Source: Hymenobacter cavernae
GTDB lineage: Bacteria > Bacteroidota > Bacteroidia > Cytophagales > Hymenobacteraceae
Direction of reading: 5' to 3'
Length of the DNA stretch: 64,000 bases
NCBI RefSeq assembly: GCF_014641455.1
Contig: NZ_BMHT01000003.1
Span: forward strand, 117,911-181,910
Part shown: positions 16,472 to 27,578 of the stretch, piece by piece
Numbering within the stretch: the stretch's first letter is position 1
How the letters are laid out: each line of letters begins with the position of its first letter
Made by a program: the position numbers and the translations under genes
Notes under the pieces: generated by a model
Told to the model about the DNA's origin: nothing
The model's database searches: none
The model's input: only the letters and a program-made list of their open reading frames with translations

Positions 16472-17191
16472 TCAATCAACCGTCGTTTCAGCTTTCAGCA
16501 AATTAACAACATGCACGGTATGAACCGCCGCCAGAGCCGCGGTTTCGGTACGTAAACGGGTAAAACCTAGGGCAACCGGCCGGATGCCGCGTTGCCGGGC
16601 CGCGGCAATCTCCTCCGGGGTAAAGTCGCCTTCGGGGCCGATGAGGATGCAGCAAGAAGGGCCACTTGCTACTTGTGCCAGCTCGGTGCGCTCATCATCG
16701 GCCAGGTGCGCGATGAAAGTGGTAGTTGGTTCTACTGTTTTCAGGAACGCATTAAAATCGAGCATCTCGTCCAGTTGCGGCAACCAGGCTTGTCCTGATT
16801 GCTTTAGGGCGCTGACGGTAATTTTCTCCAGCCGCTCCAGCTTCAGCTCCCGGCGCTCGGAGCGGGCGCAACGCAGGAAGCTCAGCCGATCTACGCCGAT
16901 TTCAGTGGCTTTCTCAACCAGCCATTCCATGCGGTCAAGGTTTTTGGTGGGCGCCACGGCGACGTGTACTGAGTAAGGCCGCTGCGGTACCTGCTGCTCG
17001 CTGGTGATGCGCAATTGGCAACGTTTGGCATCGGCCTGCACAACTTCCGCCTGATACACGCTACCACGGCCATTTACCAGCTCTACGACGTCGCCGGCAC
17101 CTAGGCGCAGCACGCGAACGGCGTGCTTGCTTTCTTCCTCGGGGAGGGTGTAGGTCGGCGTGGTCAGGTCGGGAGCGTAGAAGGTAGCCAT
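16472..17191 (-). CDS. rsmE: 16S rRNA (uracil-1498-N3)-methyltransferase
   Basis: A 239-residue SPOUT-class methyltransferase that uses S-adenosylmethionine to methylate U1498 of 16S rRNA. The N-terminal PUA-like domain begins MATFYAPDLTTPTYTLPEEE, with the KHAVRVLRLGAGD block. The C-terminal trefoil-knot domain has KNLDRMEWLVEKATEIGVD, the IGPEGDFTPEEI loop and LGFTRLRTETAA, all signature RsmE segments. I start at 17191 because MATFY is the family N-terminus and a TACTTTTG promoter box lies just upstream; a longer open frame to 17443 is not supported. Confidence 0.95.
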   Translation of the reverse strand: MATFYAPDLTTPTYTLPEEESKHAVRVLRLGAGDVVELVNGRGSVYQAEVVQADAKRCQLRITSEQQVPQRPYSVHVAVAPTKNLDRMEWLVEKATEIGVDRLSFLRCARSERRELKLERLEKITVSALKQSGQAWLPQLDEMLDFNAFLKTVEPTTTFIAHLADDERTELAQVASGPSCCILIGPEGDFTPEEIAAARQRGIRPVALGFTRLRTETAALAAVHTVHVVNLLKAETTVD

Positions 17192-17196
17192 AAGCA

Positions 17197-17204
17197 CAAA
17201 AGTA
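17197..17204 (-). promoter_or_regulatory. -7 box for rsmE
   Basis: TACTTTTG on the reverse strand fits TAnnTTTG. It is very close to the ATG at 17191, implying an almost leaderless message. Confidence 0.5.
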
Positions 17205-17332
17205 CGCCGAATGATTGGGGCGAGATTTTGAAAAGCTAGGTCAAGCAGTTTTTTAAACGAATCGCAACTTTCTGCGATATATGCAGGGTAACCGGAAGAT
17301 CCTTCCGCTACGAGGTCCAGAGCAGCGTTTTT

Positions 17333-17785
17333 ATGTCGATTACCATCCGCAAAGCACAACCCAACGATTCCGCCCGTTTGGCAGAAATCTTCTTGCAAAG
17401 CCGCCGCTCGGGCTTTTTCTGGCTTGATCCTGAACGATTTCAACTAGATGATTTTGAACGACAAACGCAAGGCGAAGTGGTGTGGGTGGCCGAAAAGGAT
17501 AGCGAGCTGGCCGGCTTTATCTCAGTCGATGAAGCCGACGCTTTTATTCACCACTTGTTCGTGGCGCCGGGCTACCAGCGGCTAGGTATTGGGCGGCACT
17601 TGCTGCGCAGCCTTCGGGAGTGGCTGCCCACGCCTTACACGCTTAAGTGCTTGGCGAAGAACAAGAAAGCCAGAGCGTTTTATAAAAAGAACAACTGGCG
17701 AATCGTTGGGGAGGGGCGAAGCGGCACTGGTGCTTACCTGGTGCTCGAATTTGGCCGTGCGGCCACACAGCAAAACACCCGCTAG
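17333..17785 (+). CDS. GNAT family N-acetyltransferase
   Basis: A 150-residue GCN5-related acetyltransferase. The acetyl-CoA site shows as LFVAPGYQRLGIGRHLLRSL (the Q/RxxGxG/A motif) and the C-terminal NKKARAFYKKNNWRIVGEG block is the usual substrate-side end. Such enzymes move acetyl from acetyl-CoA to an amino group of a small molecule or protein; the acceptor here is unknown. It is divergent from rsmE and convergent with pckA, with a shared hairpin overlapping its last codons. Confidence 0.88.
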   Translation: MSITIRKAQPNDSARLAEIFLQSRRSGFFWLDPERFQLDDFERQTQGEVVWVAEKDSELAGFISVDEADAFIHHLFVAPGYQRLGIGRHLLRSLREWLPTPYTLKCLAKNKKARAFYKKNNWRIVGEGRSGTGAYLVLEFGRAATQQNTR

Positions 17786-17806
17786 CAGCCAGTGCCAGCG
17801 GGTGTT
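17774..17806. terminator. Bidirectional terminator between GNAT gene and pckA
   Basis: Stem AACACCCGCT (17774-17783) with AGCGGGTGTT (17797-17806) and a 13-base loop. The left arm overlaps the last codons of the GNAT gene. Confidence 0.75.
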
Positions 17807-17838
17807 CTTACTTAACTTGTTGAAGGCTAGCTCCGGAC

Positions 17839-19461
17839 CTAGGCCTCGACAGTTACAACGCGTGGGGCGCCGGCCAGAATGTCTTTGCTGGCAAAATCAG
17901 CGTATTTGCGGAAGTTCTGGACAAACTTTTCCGCTAAGGCTGCTGCGGTTTGGTCGTAAGCATCCGGGTCTTGCCACGTGTTGCGCGGGTCCAGGAGGTT
18001 GCTCGGCACGCCCGGCACACTCGTCGGTATTTTTACCCCGAAAACCGGATCAGTGAAGGAAGGCACATTGGTGAGCTCACCACGCAAGGCGGCCGTAATC
18101 ATGGCGCGCGTGTAGGCTAGCTTCATCCGACGCCCTACGCCGTAGCTGCCACCGGTCCAGCCGGTGTTCACCAGCCACACGTTCACCTGGTTTTCCTCCA
18201 TCTTCCGACCTAGCATCTCGGCGTATCTGGTCGGGTGCAAGGGGAGGAACACCGCCCCAAAGCAAGCCGAAAACGTGATTTGCGGCTCCGTAATACCCAT
18301 TTCCGTGCCCGCCACCTTCGCCGTGTACCCCGACATGAAGTGGTACATGGCCTGGCATTTATCGAGCTTGCTAATGGGCGGCAGCACGCCAAAAGCATCG
18401 GCCGTCAGGAAGAAAATATGCCGGGGCGCTTTGGCTACGGAAGGCTCAATAGCATTGTCAATGAACGAGATAGGGTAAGCCGTGCGCGTATTTTCGGTGA
18501 CGGATTTGTCCGTGTAGTCCACCGTGCGGGTGCCCGGCACGAAGCGCGTGTTTTCCACAATAGCCCCGAAGCGGATGGCATCCCAGATCTGCGGCTCCTT
18601 CTCGCGGGTCAGGTCAATCACTTTGGCATAGCAGCCGCCTTCAAAATTGAAGATGCCTTCGTCTGGCGTCCAGCCGTGTTCGTCGTCGCCGATAAGACTG
18701 CGGTGCGGGTCAGCCGAGAGGGTCGTTTTACCTGTGCCCGACAGGCCAAAGAAAACGGCCGTGTCGCCGTCGGCACCAACGTTGGCCGAGCAGTGCATCG
18801 GCAGCGTATTATGCTCCTGCGGTAGCAAATAATTGAGCACGCTGAAGATGCCCTTTTTCATCTCGCCGGCATAGCCCGTGCCACCTAGCAGGATCAGCTT
18901 TTTGGTGAAGTTGATGATGGCGAAATTCTTCTGGCGGGTGCCATCGGTTGCTGTATCGGCCTCAAAGCCGGGGGCGCAAATGATGCTGAAGTCTGGCAGC
19001 CAGGATGTGTCCTCGCTAGCTTCAGGCCGCAAGAACATCTTGTGGCAGAAGAGGTTGTGCCAAGCTAGCTCGTTCACCACGCGTAGCTTCAGCTGGTAGT
19101 TTGGGTGGGCACCAGCGTAAGCGTCGCGCACGTACAGCTCCTTTGCCGCCGACAAGTAGTCGACCATCTTCTGATGCAGTTGGTCGAACTTATCGGCGGC
19201 AAAGGCGATGTTGACGTCGCCCCACCATACGCTAGCCTGGGTGGCGGCATCGCGCACAATGAAGCGGTCTTTGGGCGAACGGCCGGTAAATTGGCCCGTG
19301 TCACACATCAGGGCGCCGGTGTCCGTGAGGGTGCCTTCGCCGCGCCGGAGCGCGTGTTCTACCAGTTCGGCAGGCGAGAGGTTGAGGTGAAGTGTGCCCG
19401 TGGGCTGTGTAAACCCTAACGGCTGCAACCGACGAAGGGCTAGGTTGACGTTTTGCGTCAT
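17839..19461 (-). CDS. pckA: Phosphoenolpyruvate carboxykinase (ATP)
   Basis: A 540-residue enzyme converting oxaloacetate and ATP to phosphoenolpyruvate, CO2 and ADP, the entry to gluconeogenesis. Key blocks are intact: TGRSPKDRFIV, the kinase-1a P-loop GLSGTGKTTLSAD, the GDDEHGW kinase-2 metal block, FEGGCYAK and TAYPISFIDN. Length matches the ATP-dependent bacterial form. The stop codon is TAG inside a GCCTAGGT variant of the dispersed octamer. Upstream on the reverse strand TACTTTTA is a near-consensus -7 box. Confidence 0.97.
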   Translation of the reverse strand: MTQNVNLALRRLQPLGFTQPTGTLHLNLSPAELVEHALRRGEGTLTDTGALMCDTGQFTGRSPKDRFIVRDAATQASVWWGDVNIAFAADKFDQLHQKMVDYLSAAKELYVRDAYAGAHPNYQLKLRVVNELAWHNLFCHKMFLRPEASEDTSWLPDFSIICAPGFEADTATDGTRQKNFAIINFTKKLILLGGTGYAGEMKKGIFSVLNYLLPQEHNTLPMHCSANVGADGDTAVFFGLSGTGKTTLSADPHRSLIGDDEHGWTPDEGIFNFEGGCYAKVIDLTREKEPQIWDAIRFGAIVENTRFVPGTRTVDYTDKSVTENTRTAYPISFIDNAIEPSVAKAPRHIFFLTADAFGVLPPISKLDKCQAMYHFMSGYTAKVAGTEMGITEPQITFSACFGAVFLPLHPTRYAEMLGRKMEENQVNVWLVNTGWTGGSYGVGRRMKLAYTRAMITAALRGELTNVPSFTDPVFGVKIPTSVPGVPSNLLDPRNTWQDPDAYDQTAAALAEKFVQNFRKYADFASKDILAGAPRVVTVEA

Positions 19462-19699
19462 AATGGGTGGGTGGGAAAAAATGGTGGGTGGAAAACTGTA
19501 TTAAAAGTAGGAAAAAACTGGACGTTGGACAGAACCTCGACTTTGGCCACGAAAGCACCTAGCATGAGCGAATAGCTCCTAAAAAGGCCTTCCAACCCAA
19601 GCTAGGCAGTGCCAAAAGTTTTGTAGCTTTACCAACCGCCGCCTGTTTGCAGCCGAAGCCTGCACCAGCGCTATATTTCTATCACCTCAATCACCTTCC

Positions 19700-21241
19700 A
19701 TGCAAAGTGCTTCTGCCGTGCGAGAGCAAGCTCCCGTAGCGGCCCAAACCAGCCACCCAAGGGGCTTGTACCTGCTGTTTGCCACCGAAATGTGGGAACG
19801 GTTCAGCTACTACGGCATGCGCGCCGTGCTCGTGCTCTTCCTCACCAAGGCCATGATGATGGACAAGGCCTTTGCCTCCAAATTCTACGGCGGCTACACG
19901 AGCCTGATCTACCTGACCCCGCTGATTGGTGGCTACATCTCCGACCGTTACTGGGGCAACCGCCGCTCTATCGTGACGGGCGGCCTGCTGATGGCGCTGG
20001 GGCAGTTTGTGTTGTTTATCTCAGCTTCTTCTTACGGGCCTGCTGATAGTCATGCGCTTAGCCATCAATTGCTATACTTGGGCCTAGGTGCCATGATTAT
20101 CGGCAATGGCTTCTTCAAGCCGAATATCTCCTCAATGGTGGGTACGCTCTATTCGCCCACCGATTCGCGCAAAGATGCTGCCTACACCATTTTCTACATG
20201 GGCATCAACCTAGGTTCGTTCTTTGGCAACACCATCACCAGCCTCGTCGGTGACACCGGCAACCCGGCCGACTTCCGATGGGCTTTTCTGGCCTGCGGTA
20301 TTGCGATGGTACTCGGCACGGTGGTTTTTAACTGGGGCAAAACCAAATACCTTCACACGCCCGAAGGGGAGCAAGTGGGCACTACGCCCGTCAGCTCCCC
20401 CGGCGTAAAGGGCGTGTTCATGCTGCTGCCGGTACTACTGGCCGTCGCGCTCGGTATTCTGTGGCTTGATTCTACCAGGTTGAATATAATCATGCCGCTG
20501 CTGATCATCTCGACGCTAGGCATTGCTACCCTGATTCTATCCGATAAGTCATTGACTTCCGGCGACCGGCAGCGCGTGTGGGTAATCTTCGCGGTATCGT
20601 TCTTTGTGGTGTTCTTCTGGGCCGCATTTGAGCAGGCGCCGGCTTCGCTCACGTTCTTCGCCGATGAGCAGATGGACCGTACTATTTTCGGGGTTACGTT
20701 ACCGCCTAGCCTTTTCCAGAACCTCAATGGCTTCTTCGTGGTAGTAGGTGCCCCGCTTATGGCTATGCTCTGGACGGCCCTCGGCCGGCGTGGTGCCGAG
20801 CCGCCGTCACCGATGAAAATGGCTATCGGTCTAGGTTTGCTGGCGCTTGGCTACCTCGTTATGTGCTTCGGGGTGAAAGACATACAGCCCGGTGTGAAGG
20901 TGAGCATGTTCTTCCTGGTAGCGCTCTATTTTCTGCACTCGATGGGCGAGCTTTGCTTGTCGCCGATTGGTCTTTCACTGGTGAATAAATTGTCGCCGAT
21001 AAAGTTTAGCTCTTTGCTGATGGCTGTGTGGTTTCTGGCCAACGCTGCTGCCAACTATCTGGCTGGCTTCATGAGCGGCCTTTACCCGGAAGCAGGTAAA
21101 CCCGCACCGCATTTGCTCGGCTTCGAAATCACCGGCATCTACGAGTTCTTCATGGTCTTCGTCGTGTCGGCAGCTACGGCTGCGGTGGTTCTGTTCATCT
21201 TCAGCCGTAAGCTGGTGAAAATGATGAACACGGTAGGGTAA
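19700..21241 (+). CDS. POT family proton-coupled peptide transporter
   Basis: A 513-residue membrane protein of the major facilitator superfamily. The POT signature ExxERFxYYG is present as EMWERFSYYG near residue 30, followed by GGYISDRYWGNRR (loop 2-3 motif) and the NIGSF-like INLGSFFGN block. About 12-14 hydrophobic helices can be read, with two extra helices mid-protein as in bacterial DtpT-like proteins. It imports di- and tripeptides with protons across the inner membrane. It stands alone, divergent from pckA, with a hairpin terminator after it. Confidence 0.95.
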   Translation: MQSASAVREQAPVAAQTSHPRGLYLLFATEMWERFSYYGMRAVLVLFLTKAMMMDKAFASKFYGGYTSLIYLTPLIGGYISDRYWGNRRSIVTGGLLMALGQFVLFISASSYGPADSHALSHQLLYLGLGAMIIGNGFFKPNISSMVGTLYSPTDSRKDAAYTIFYMGINLGSFFGNTITSLVGDTGNPADFRWAFLACGIAMVLGTVVFNWGKTKYLHTPEGEQVGTTPVSSPGVKGVFMLLPVLLAVALGILWLDSTRLNIIMPLLIISTLGIATLILSDKSLTSGDRQRVWVIFAVSFFVVFFWAAFEQAPASLTFFADEQMDRTIFGVTLPPSLFQNLNGFFVVVGAPLMAMLWTALGRRGAEPPSPMKMAIGLGLLALGYLVMCFGVKDIQPGVKVSMFFLVALYFLHSMGELCLSPIGLSLVNKLSPIKFSSLLMAVWFLANAAANYLAGFMSGLYPEAGKPAPHLLGFEITGIYEFFMVFVVSAATAAVVLFIFSRKLVKMMNTVG

Positions 21242-21261
21242 AGTACGAAGCTAGCCTTTCA

Positions 21262-21411
21262 TCAAAAAGCGCTGTCGGCTGATTGTCGGCAGCGCTTTTT
21301 TGCGTAAACGAGTATAGTATACAGTAAGCTCAGCAGTGCCTGCGTGTAAGCCAGGCAAAGCAAGCCGAATACACCAAACACGTACATCAGCCGCAGATTC
21401 AGGATCTGCAT
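21262..21411 (-). CDS. Possible 49-residue single-pass membrane protein
   Basis: On the reverse strand an ATG at 21411 opens a 49-codon frame beginning MQILNLRLMYVFGVFGLLCL and continuing hydrophobic to about residue 37, then a short basic tail ending inside the terminator of the POT gene. It lies downstream of groEL but behind the groEL terminator. Codon choice looks like the surrounding genes and the hydrophobic profile is convincing. Still, it is short, has no recognised family and no clear promoter, so it may be a remnant or a chance frame. Confidence 0.3.
   Translation of the reverse strand: MQILNLRLMYVFGVFGLLCLAYTQALLSLLYTILVYAKKRCRQSADSAF
21264..21301. terminator. Terminator after the POT transporter
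   Basis: Stem AAAAAGCGCTG (21264-21274) with CAGCGCTTTTT (21290-21300) and a T run. Confidence 0.8.
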
Positions 21412-21430
21412 GATCCAGCGCCGCTCGCAG

Positions 21431-21545
21431 GATGTAGCGCGAAGCTCCCGCTTCGCGTATCGTTGAATAGCATCGTTGCTGACAACCTAGGTTACTGCAA
21501 ACGCGACGTTCAACGATGCGCGAAGCGGGAGCTTCGCGCTACATC
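21431..21545. repeat. Long inverted repeat, family C, octamer on the axis
   Basis: The 36-base arms (21431-21466 and 21510-21545) match at 35 positions. Each arm contains a nested palindrome built from GCGAAGCTCCCGCTTCGC. The 43-base loop has ACCTAGGT at 21485-21492, centred 0.5 base from the symmetry axis. Confidence 0.9.
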
Positions 21546-21553
21546 ACACAAAC

Positions 21554-21589
21554 AAAAAGCCCCTGGAACCTAGGTTCCAGGGGCTTTTT
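21554..21589. terminator. groEL terminator, perfect palindrome with octamer at apex
   Basis: A perfect 36-base palindrome: AAAAAGCCCCTGGAA, then ACCTAGGT-containing centre, then the complement ending TTTTT. The octamer (21568-21575) forms the exact centre at 21571.5, and T/A runs flank both sides. It lies 31 bases after the groEL stop. Confidence 0.9.
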
Positions 21590-21619
21590 AAATCACAGCT
21601 AGGCTAGCTGCGCGGCTGA

Positions 21620-23275
<1,656 letters not shown>

Positions 23276-23304
23276 TTAGAGCAGATAAGGGAGAGGGGAA
23301 ACTA

Positions 23305-23595
23305 CTACAGTACGGCAAAAATGTCCGACTCCTTCATGATGAGGTAGTCCTGGCCATCAACGGTGATTTCAGTGCCGGCATATTTGCCATACAGCACTTG
23401 GTCACCAACGCTCACCTGAGGCTTAATGGCTGTGCCATTGTCGGCTACTTTGCCTTCGCCCACGGCTACCACTTCGCCGCGCTGGGGCTTTTCTTTAGCC
23501 GTGTCGGGGATGATGATACCCGATTTGGTTTTTTCCTCGGCGGCAGCTGGCGCAATGATGATGCGGTCGGCCAGCGGTTTAATGCTAAGTGCCAT
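23305..23595 (-). CDS. groS: 10-kDa co-chaperonin GroES
   Basis: A 96-residue lid of the GroEL cage. Typical blocks: [36 protein letters not shown] (the mobile loop), [15 protein letters not shown] and [12 protein letters not shown]. First gene of the operon. A region about 75-180 bases upstream holds several TGNCA boxes that may control heat induction. Confidence 0.98.
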   Translation of the reverse strand: MALSIKPLADRIIIAPAAAEEKTKSGIIIPDTAKEKPQRGEVVAVGEGKVADNGTAIKPQVSVGDQVLYGKYAGTEITVDGQDYLIMKESDIFAVL

Positions 23596-23669
23596 ATTGT
23601 ACGTTTTGGTTGAAAGGAGTTAAATGATATTGAGGGAACTAAACCCGTGCCCGCCAATGCACACTTCTT

Positions 23670-23776
23670 GTGCCATCCCGGCAAACCTGACAGAATGAAC
23701 GCAGTTGACGCACTACACGACACCTAGGTCCGTCAGAAGCTGCCAAACATGTCAGGTGCAAACTGACAGAAGCAGG
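23670..23776 (-). promoter_or_regulatory. Candidate control region of groES-groEL with repeated TGNCA boxes
   Basis: On the reverse strand, between 23776 and 23660, repeated CTGTCAG, CTGACATG, TTGGCAG, TCTGACGG, CTGTCAGG and TGGCAC words occur, with one ACCTAGGT (23722-23729) between them. CIRCE (TTAGCACTC-N9-GAGTGCTAA) is not present. The boxes form imperfect inverted pairs. Assignment to heat-shock control is inference from position only. Confidence 0.4.
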
Positions 23777-23800
23777 GCTAAGGGCGGGCAAATCTGCACA

Positions 23801-23839
23801 AAAAAAACCGGTGCCTCCTACTCAGAAGAGGCACCGGTT
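23801..23839 (-). terminator. Terminator of the miaB-secG operon
   Basis: Stem AACCGGTGCCTC (23806-23817) with GAGGCACCGGTT (23828-23839), followed on the reverse strand by a seven-T run. It lies 30 bases after the secG stop. Confidence 0.88.
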
Positions 23840-23868
23840 AACAGAAGTCGGGTACAAAATTATGGGTT

Positions 23869-24270
23869 CTACTGTGCCGGAGGAGTTGTGGGCGTAGTAG
23901 TAGCAGGTGCCGGAGGCGTATCCGTGCGTGGCTGAGCTGCTTGGCCCGGTGCTGGTGCAGCGGGAGCCGCCGGACCAGTTGGGATGCGCGTCTCAAGAGC
24001 ACGCTGTTGGTTTACGCTGCGGGCCGGAACGCCAGCCGTGGCAGAGCCTTGCAGGACGTGGGTGCCGAGCGACAACACGATCAGGCCGATGGCAAAGCCC
24101 CAGGTGAGCTTCTCTAGCAGGTCGCCGGTGCGTTTTACGCCCATGAGGTTGGCTGCGCCGCCGGCGCCAAACTGGCTGGATAGCCCGCCGCCCTTAGGGT
24201 TTTGCGCCAGCACGATCAGGCCGAGCAGCACGCAAACAAGAATAATCAGGCTGATGATGGCAATGTACAT
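23869..24270 (-). CDS. secG: Preprotein translocase subunit SecG
   Basis: A 133-residue inner-membrane protein assisting SecYE. Two transmembrane helices (about 1-21 and 53-72) flank the conserved QNPKGGGLSSQFGAGGAANLMG loop with its following KRTGDLLEKLTW segment. A Pro/Ala/Thr-rich tail of about 55 residues, longer than in E. coli, is common in Bacteroidota. Its ATG directly follows the stop of the tetratricopeptide-like gene, so the two are tightly coupled, and a strong terminator closes the operon. Confidence 0.93.
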   Translation of the reverse strand: MYIAIISLIILVCVLLGLIVLAQNPKGGGLSSQFGAGGAANLMGVKRTGDLLEKLTWGFAIGLIVLSLGTHVLQGSATAGVPARSVNQQRALETRIPTGPAAPAAPAPGQAAQPRTDTPPAPATTTPTTPPAQ

Positions 24271-25587
24271 CTACTCCGAAAGTTTCAGTTTTTGAATTTT
24301 GTCTGCAAAATACGCCATTTTTTCTGGCTGGCGCACCATCAGCCGCTCATATATTTCGATAGCACGGTCTTTTTTGCCTTGCCGTACCATGATGAGGGCC
24401 AGGCTTTCGGAAGCTAGGTCGGGTTCGGCGCGGGTACTCTTCACTGATAAGTCATCTTGTTCATCTGCTGTGGGCAAGATGGTTGCGGGCGTCTTCAGGC
24501 GAGGCTTGTTGCGCAGAAACTGCGAGATGATATCAACAGAAGTGCGAACGGACTCAGAGGGTTGATGAGCCGCTAAGTGCGCCAGGATCAATGCGTCAGG
24601 CTCGAAGCTGCTAGCCGGTACGCTAAACGTCAGCTCGTCCGGGCTTTGCAGACAATAGCCCAGGCGACTACCCGCTCCCAACCCGTAGCCGACATCAGGA
24701 ACGCCGTAGAAAGCCGGTGAAGCGGTAGTGATTGCATCGCCTTTTTCCGTATCCGAATCCAGCAGCTCATAAACCGGGGTAAGCTCAGGCGTTGCGTCAG
24801 CTAAACCGAACTCAAACTGCGAAAAACCCGTCTCAAGCGGCAGCCGGATGGGCGGTGCCGCTGGTGGTAGCAGCTCCTCAAGTGGCGCAACTGGTTCGAG
24901 CTCTGCTTGCTCTGCGGCTACTTCCTGTAAGAAATTGTTATTCGGCTCATACTCCTGATTATCAGAAGTTTGCTCATGCAAGGATAAACCAGGGAGCTGA
25001 ACTGCAAAGCTGTCAACTTCTTCCGAGGTATCAGAAGCTACCCTAGGTTCTGCGCTATCGACGGCGGATAGAAGAATAGCTTCCGAAGGGAGCGATGAGC
25101 TAGCCAGCGTTTCATGGGTGATATCGTCGGTTGGGGCTTTATCCTGCTCATAATCAGACGCTGTTGCTTCAACCGCAGGCTGTACTATTTCATCAGGTGC
25201 TGCTTCAGGGGCGGCGTCAGTAGCAGGTTCATTGACTGAAATAACCTCCGCTGAGCTAGTCGCTGCCAATGCAAGAGAAGTGCTGTCTTCCACGGCTGCG
25301 CTTTGCAAAGCTGGCTGCGGCTCGGCTTCTGCCGAAATCGCCACGGAAGTTGGTGCCGTAAACTCGATAAGCTGGCGCAGCAGCTGCCGGTCGGTAGCAT
25401 AGGTGGCGGCGCGGCGCAGGCGTTGGCTGGCCAACATACTGCCCCGGTCGTGCGCTGCTTTAGCCAGAATCAGGTGGGCCGTCTGACAGTAAGGAAAAGC
25501 GGTGGCAAGCTGCTCCAACTCGCGGACTTCGGTATCAGAAACCTCGCTTAGGTGGTCCAGAACATGTAGCAGCGACGCACGGGTCAT
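24271..25587 (-). CDS. Bacteroidota operon protein with acidic linker and helical repeats
   Basis: A 438-residue protein. The first 75 residues (MTRASLLHVLDHLSEVSDTE and ATAFPYCQTAHLILAKAAHD) form helices like a tetratricopeptide unit. A 250-residue Glu/Ala/Ser-rich low-complexity region follows. The C-terminus has a clear repeat-like helix pair (SLALIMVRQGKKDRAIEIYE). Proteins of this layout often lie between lptE and secG in this phylum, but no function is known to me. Cytoplasmic by sequence (no signal peptide). It abuts secG with no gap and sits 130 bases after lptE, where an inverted repeat is inserted. Confidence 0.75.
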   Translation of the reverse strand: MTRASLLHVLDHLSEVSDTEVRELEQLATAFPYCQTAHLILAKAAHDRGSMLASQRLRRAATYATDRQLLRQLIEFTAPTSVAISAEAEPQPALQSAAVEDSTSLALAATSSAEVISVNEPATDAAPEAAPDEIVQPAVEATASDYEQDKAPTDDITHETLASSSLPSEAILLSAVDSAEPRVASDTSEEVDSFAVQLPGLSLHEQTSDNQEYEPNNNFLQEVAAEQAELEPVAPLEELLPPAAPPIRLPLETGFSQFEFGLADATPELTPVYELLDSDTEKGDAITTASPAFYGVPDVGYGLGAGSRLGYCLQSPDELTFSVPASSFEPDALILAHLAAHQPSESVRTSVDIISQFLRNKPRLKTPATILPTADEQDDLSVKSTRAEPDLASESLALIMVRQGKKDRAIEIYERLMVRQPEKMAYFADKIQKLKLSE

Positions 25588-25600
25588 AATAGGAGTGTTG

Positions 25601-25712
25601 GGGTGTTAAGTGTTAAGTTCTGAGTGCGAAGGTTCTTGCCAAGGAGCCTAGGTGTTAAGCTGTGCTGAGGCAAAAGTCGAAACTCAACATTCAAAACTTA
25701 ACACTTCCAACT
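25601..25712. repeat. Simple-word inverted repeat inside the lptE-secG operon
   Basis: The left part (25601-25625) reads GTGTTAAGTGTTAAGTTCTG and the right part (about 25681-25710) carries ACTCAACATTC and AACTTAACACTTCC. A GCCTAGGT (25646-25653) lies about 8 bases from the axis. It fills the gap between lptE and the next gene. Confidence 0.6.
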
Positions 25713-25716
25713 TCCA

Positions 25717-26233
25717 TCACCAGTTCGCCACCGACTTATTGAACACGTCGGTGATGATGTTGCGCAGCACATCGCGGGTGGCGTTTGGGTCGCTGTTGAT
25801 GCTGGTGATATCGCGGGTAGATGGAAAATCCTGGTTGCTCTGGAAGGTTTGCTCGAAATCCTGCTTCGGGTCGCGGGTGTTGGTGAAGCGCACGCGCACC
25901 TGCACCGTCAGGCGGTTCACGCCCGCCTGGTCGACGTTGCCTTCGCGGGTAATAGCCGCCGGCGCAAAATCATAGGCAATGATCTGACCTTCAAATTGTA
26001 AGTCACCGTCGCGGGGCAGTAGTTTCAGCGTGGTGTTGCGCTGAAAGTAGTCTTTGAAGTTCTCCGTGAAGCTTTGCGCCAGCGCCGACGGGCCGTTGTT
26101 GGCGTTGTTCTGGAACGTCTGAATCGAAATGGTCTTGACGCTTGGGTCAATGTTGGTACCGGCAAACGAGTAAATCTTGCACCCACCCAGCACAGGCAGA
26201 AGCAGTAGGCATAGCCAGCCGATAAGGCGCTGA

Positions 26234-26253
<20 letters not shown>
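25717..26253 (-). CDS. lptE: LptE-like LPS assembly lipoprotein
   Basis: A 178-residue lipoprotein. The N-terminus (LIGWLCLLLLPVLGGC) is a signal peptide with a lipobox, the Cys becoming the lipid-modified residue. The mature part (KIYSFAGTNIDPSVKTISI, then FENFKDYFQ-like helix and VQVRVRFTNTRD strand) matches the LptE family of Bacteroidota, which plugs the LptD barrel and helps insert lipopolysaccharide in the outer membrane. It overlaps the sigma-54 activator gene by 20 bases, so translation is probably coupled. Confidence 0.85.
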
Positions 26254-27553
<1,300 letters not shown>

Positions 27554-27578
27554 GGCTAATGTTGTTTAGCAACTGCGC

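Noticed and set aside
23596..23700. A possible sigma-54 promoter upstream of groES (ATGGCACAAGAAGTGTGCA)
   Set aside because: The spacing between the GG and GC elements is two bases too long for a -24/-12 promoter.
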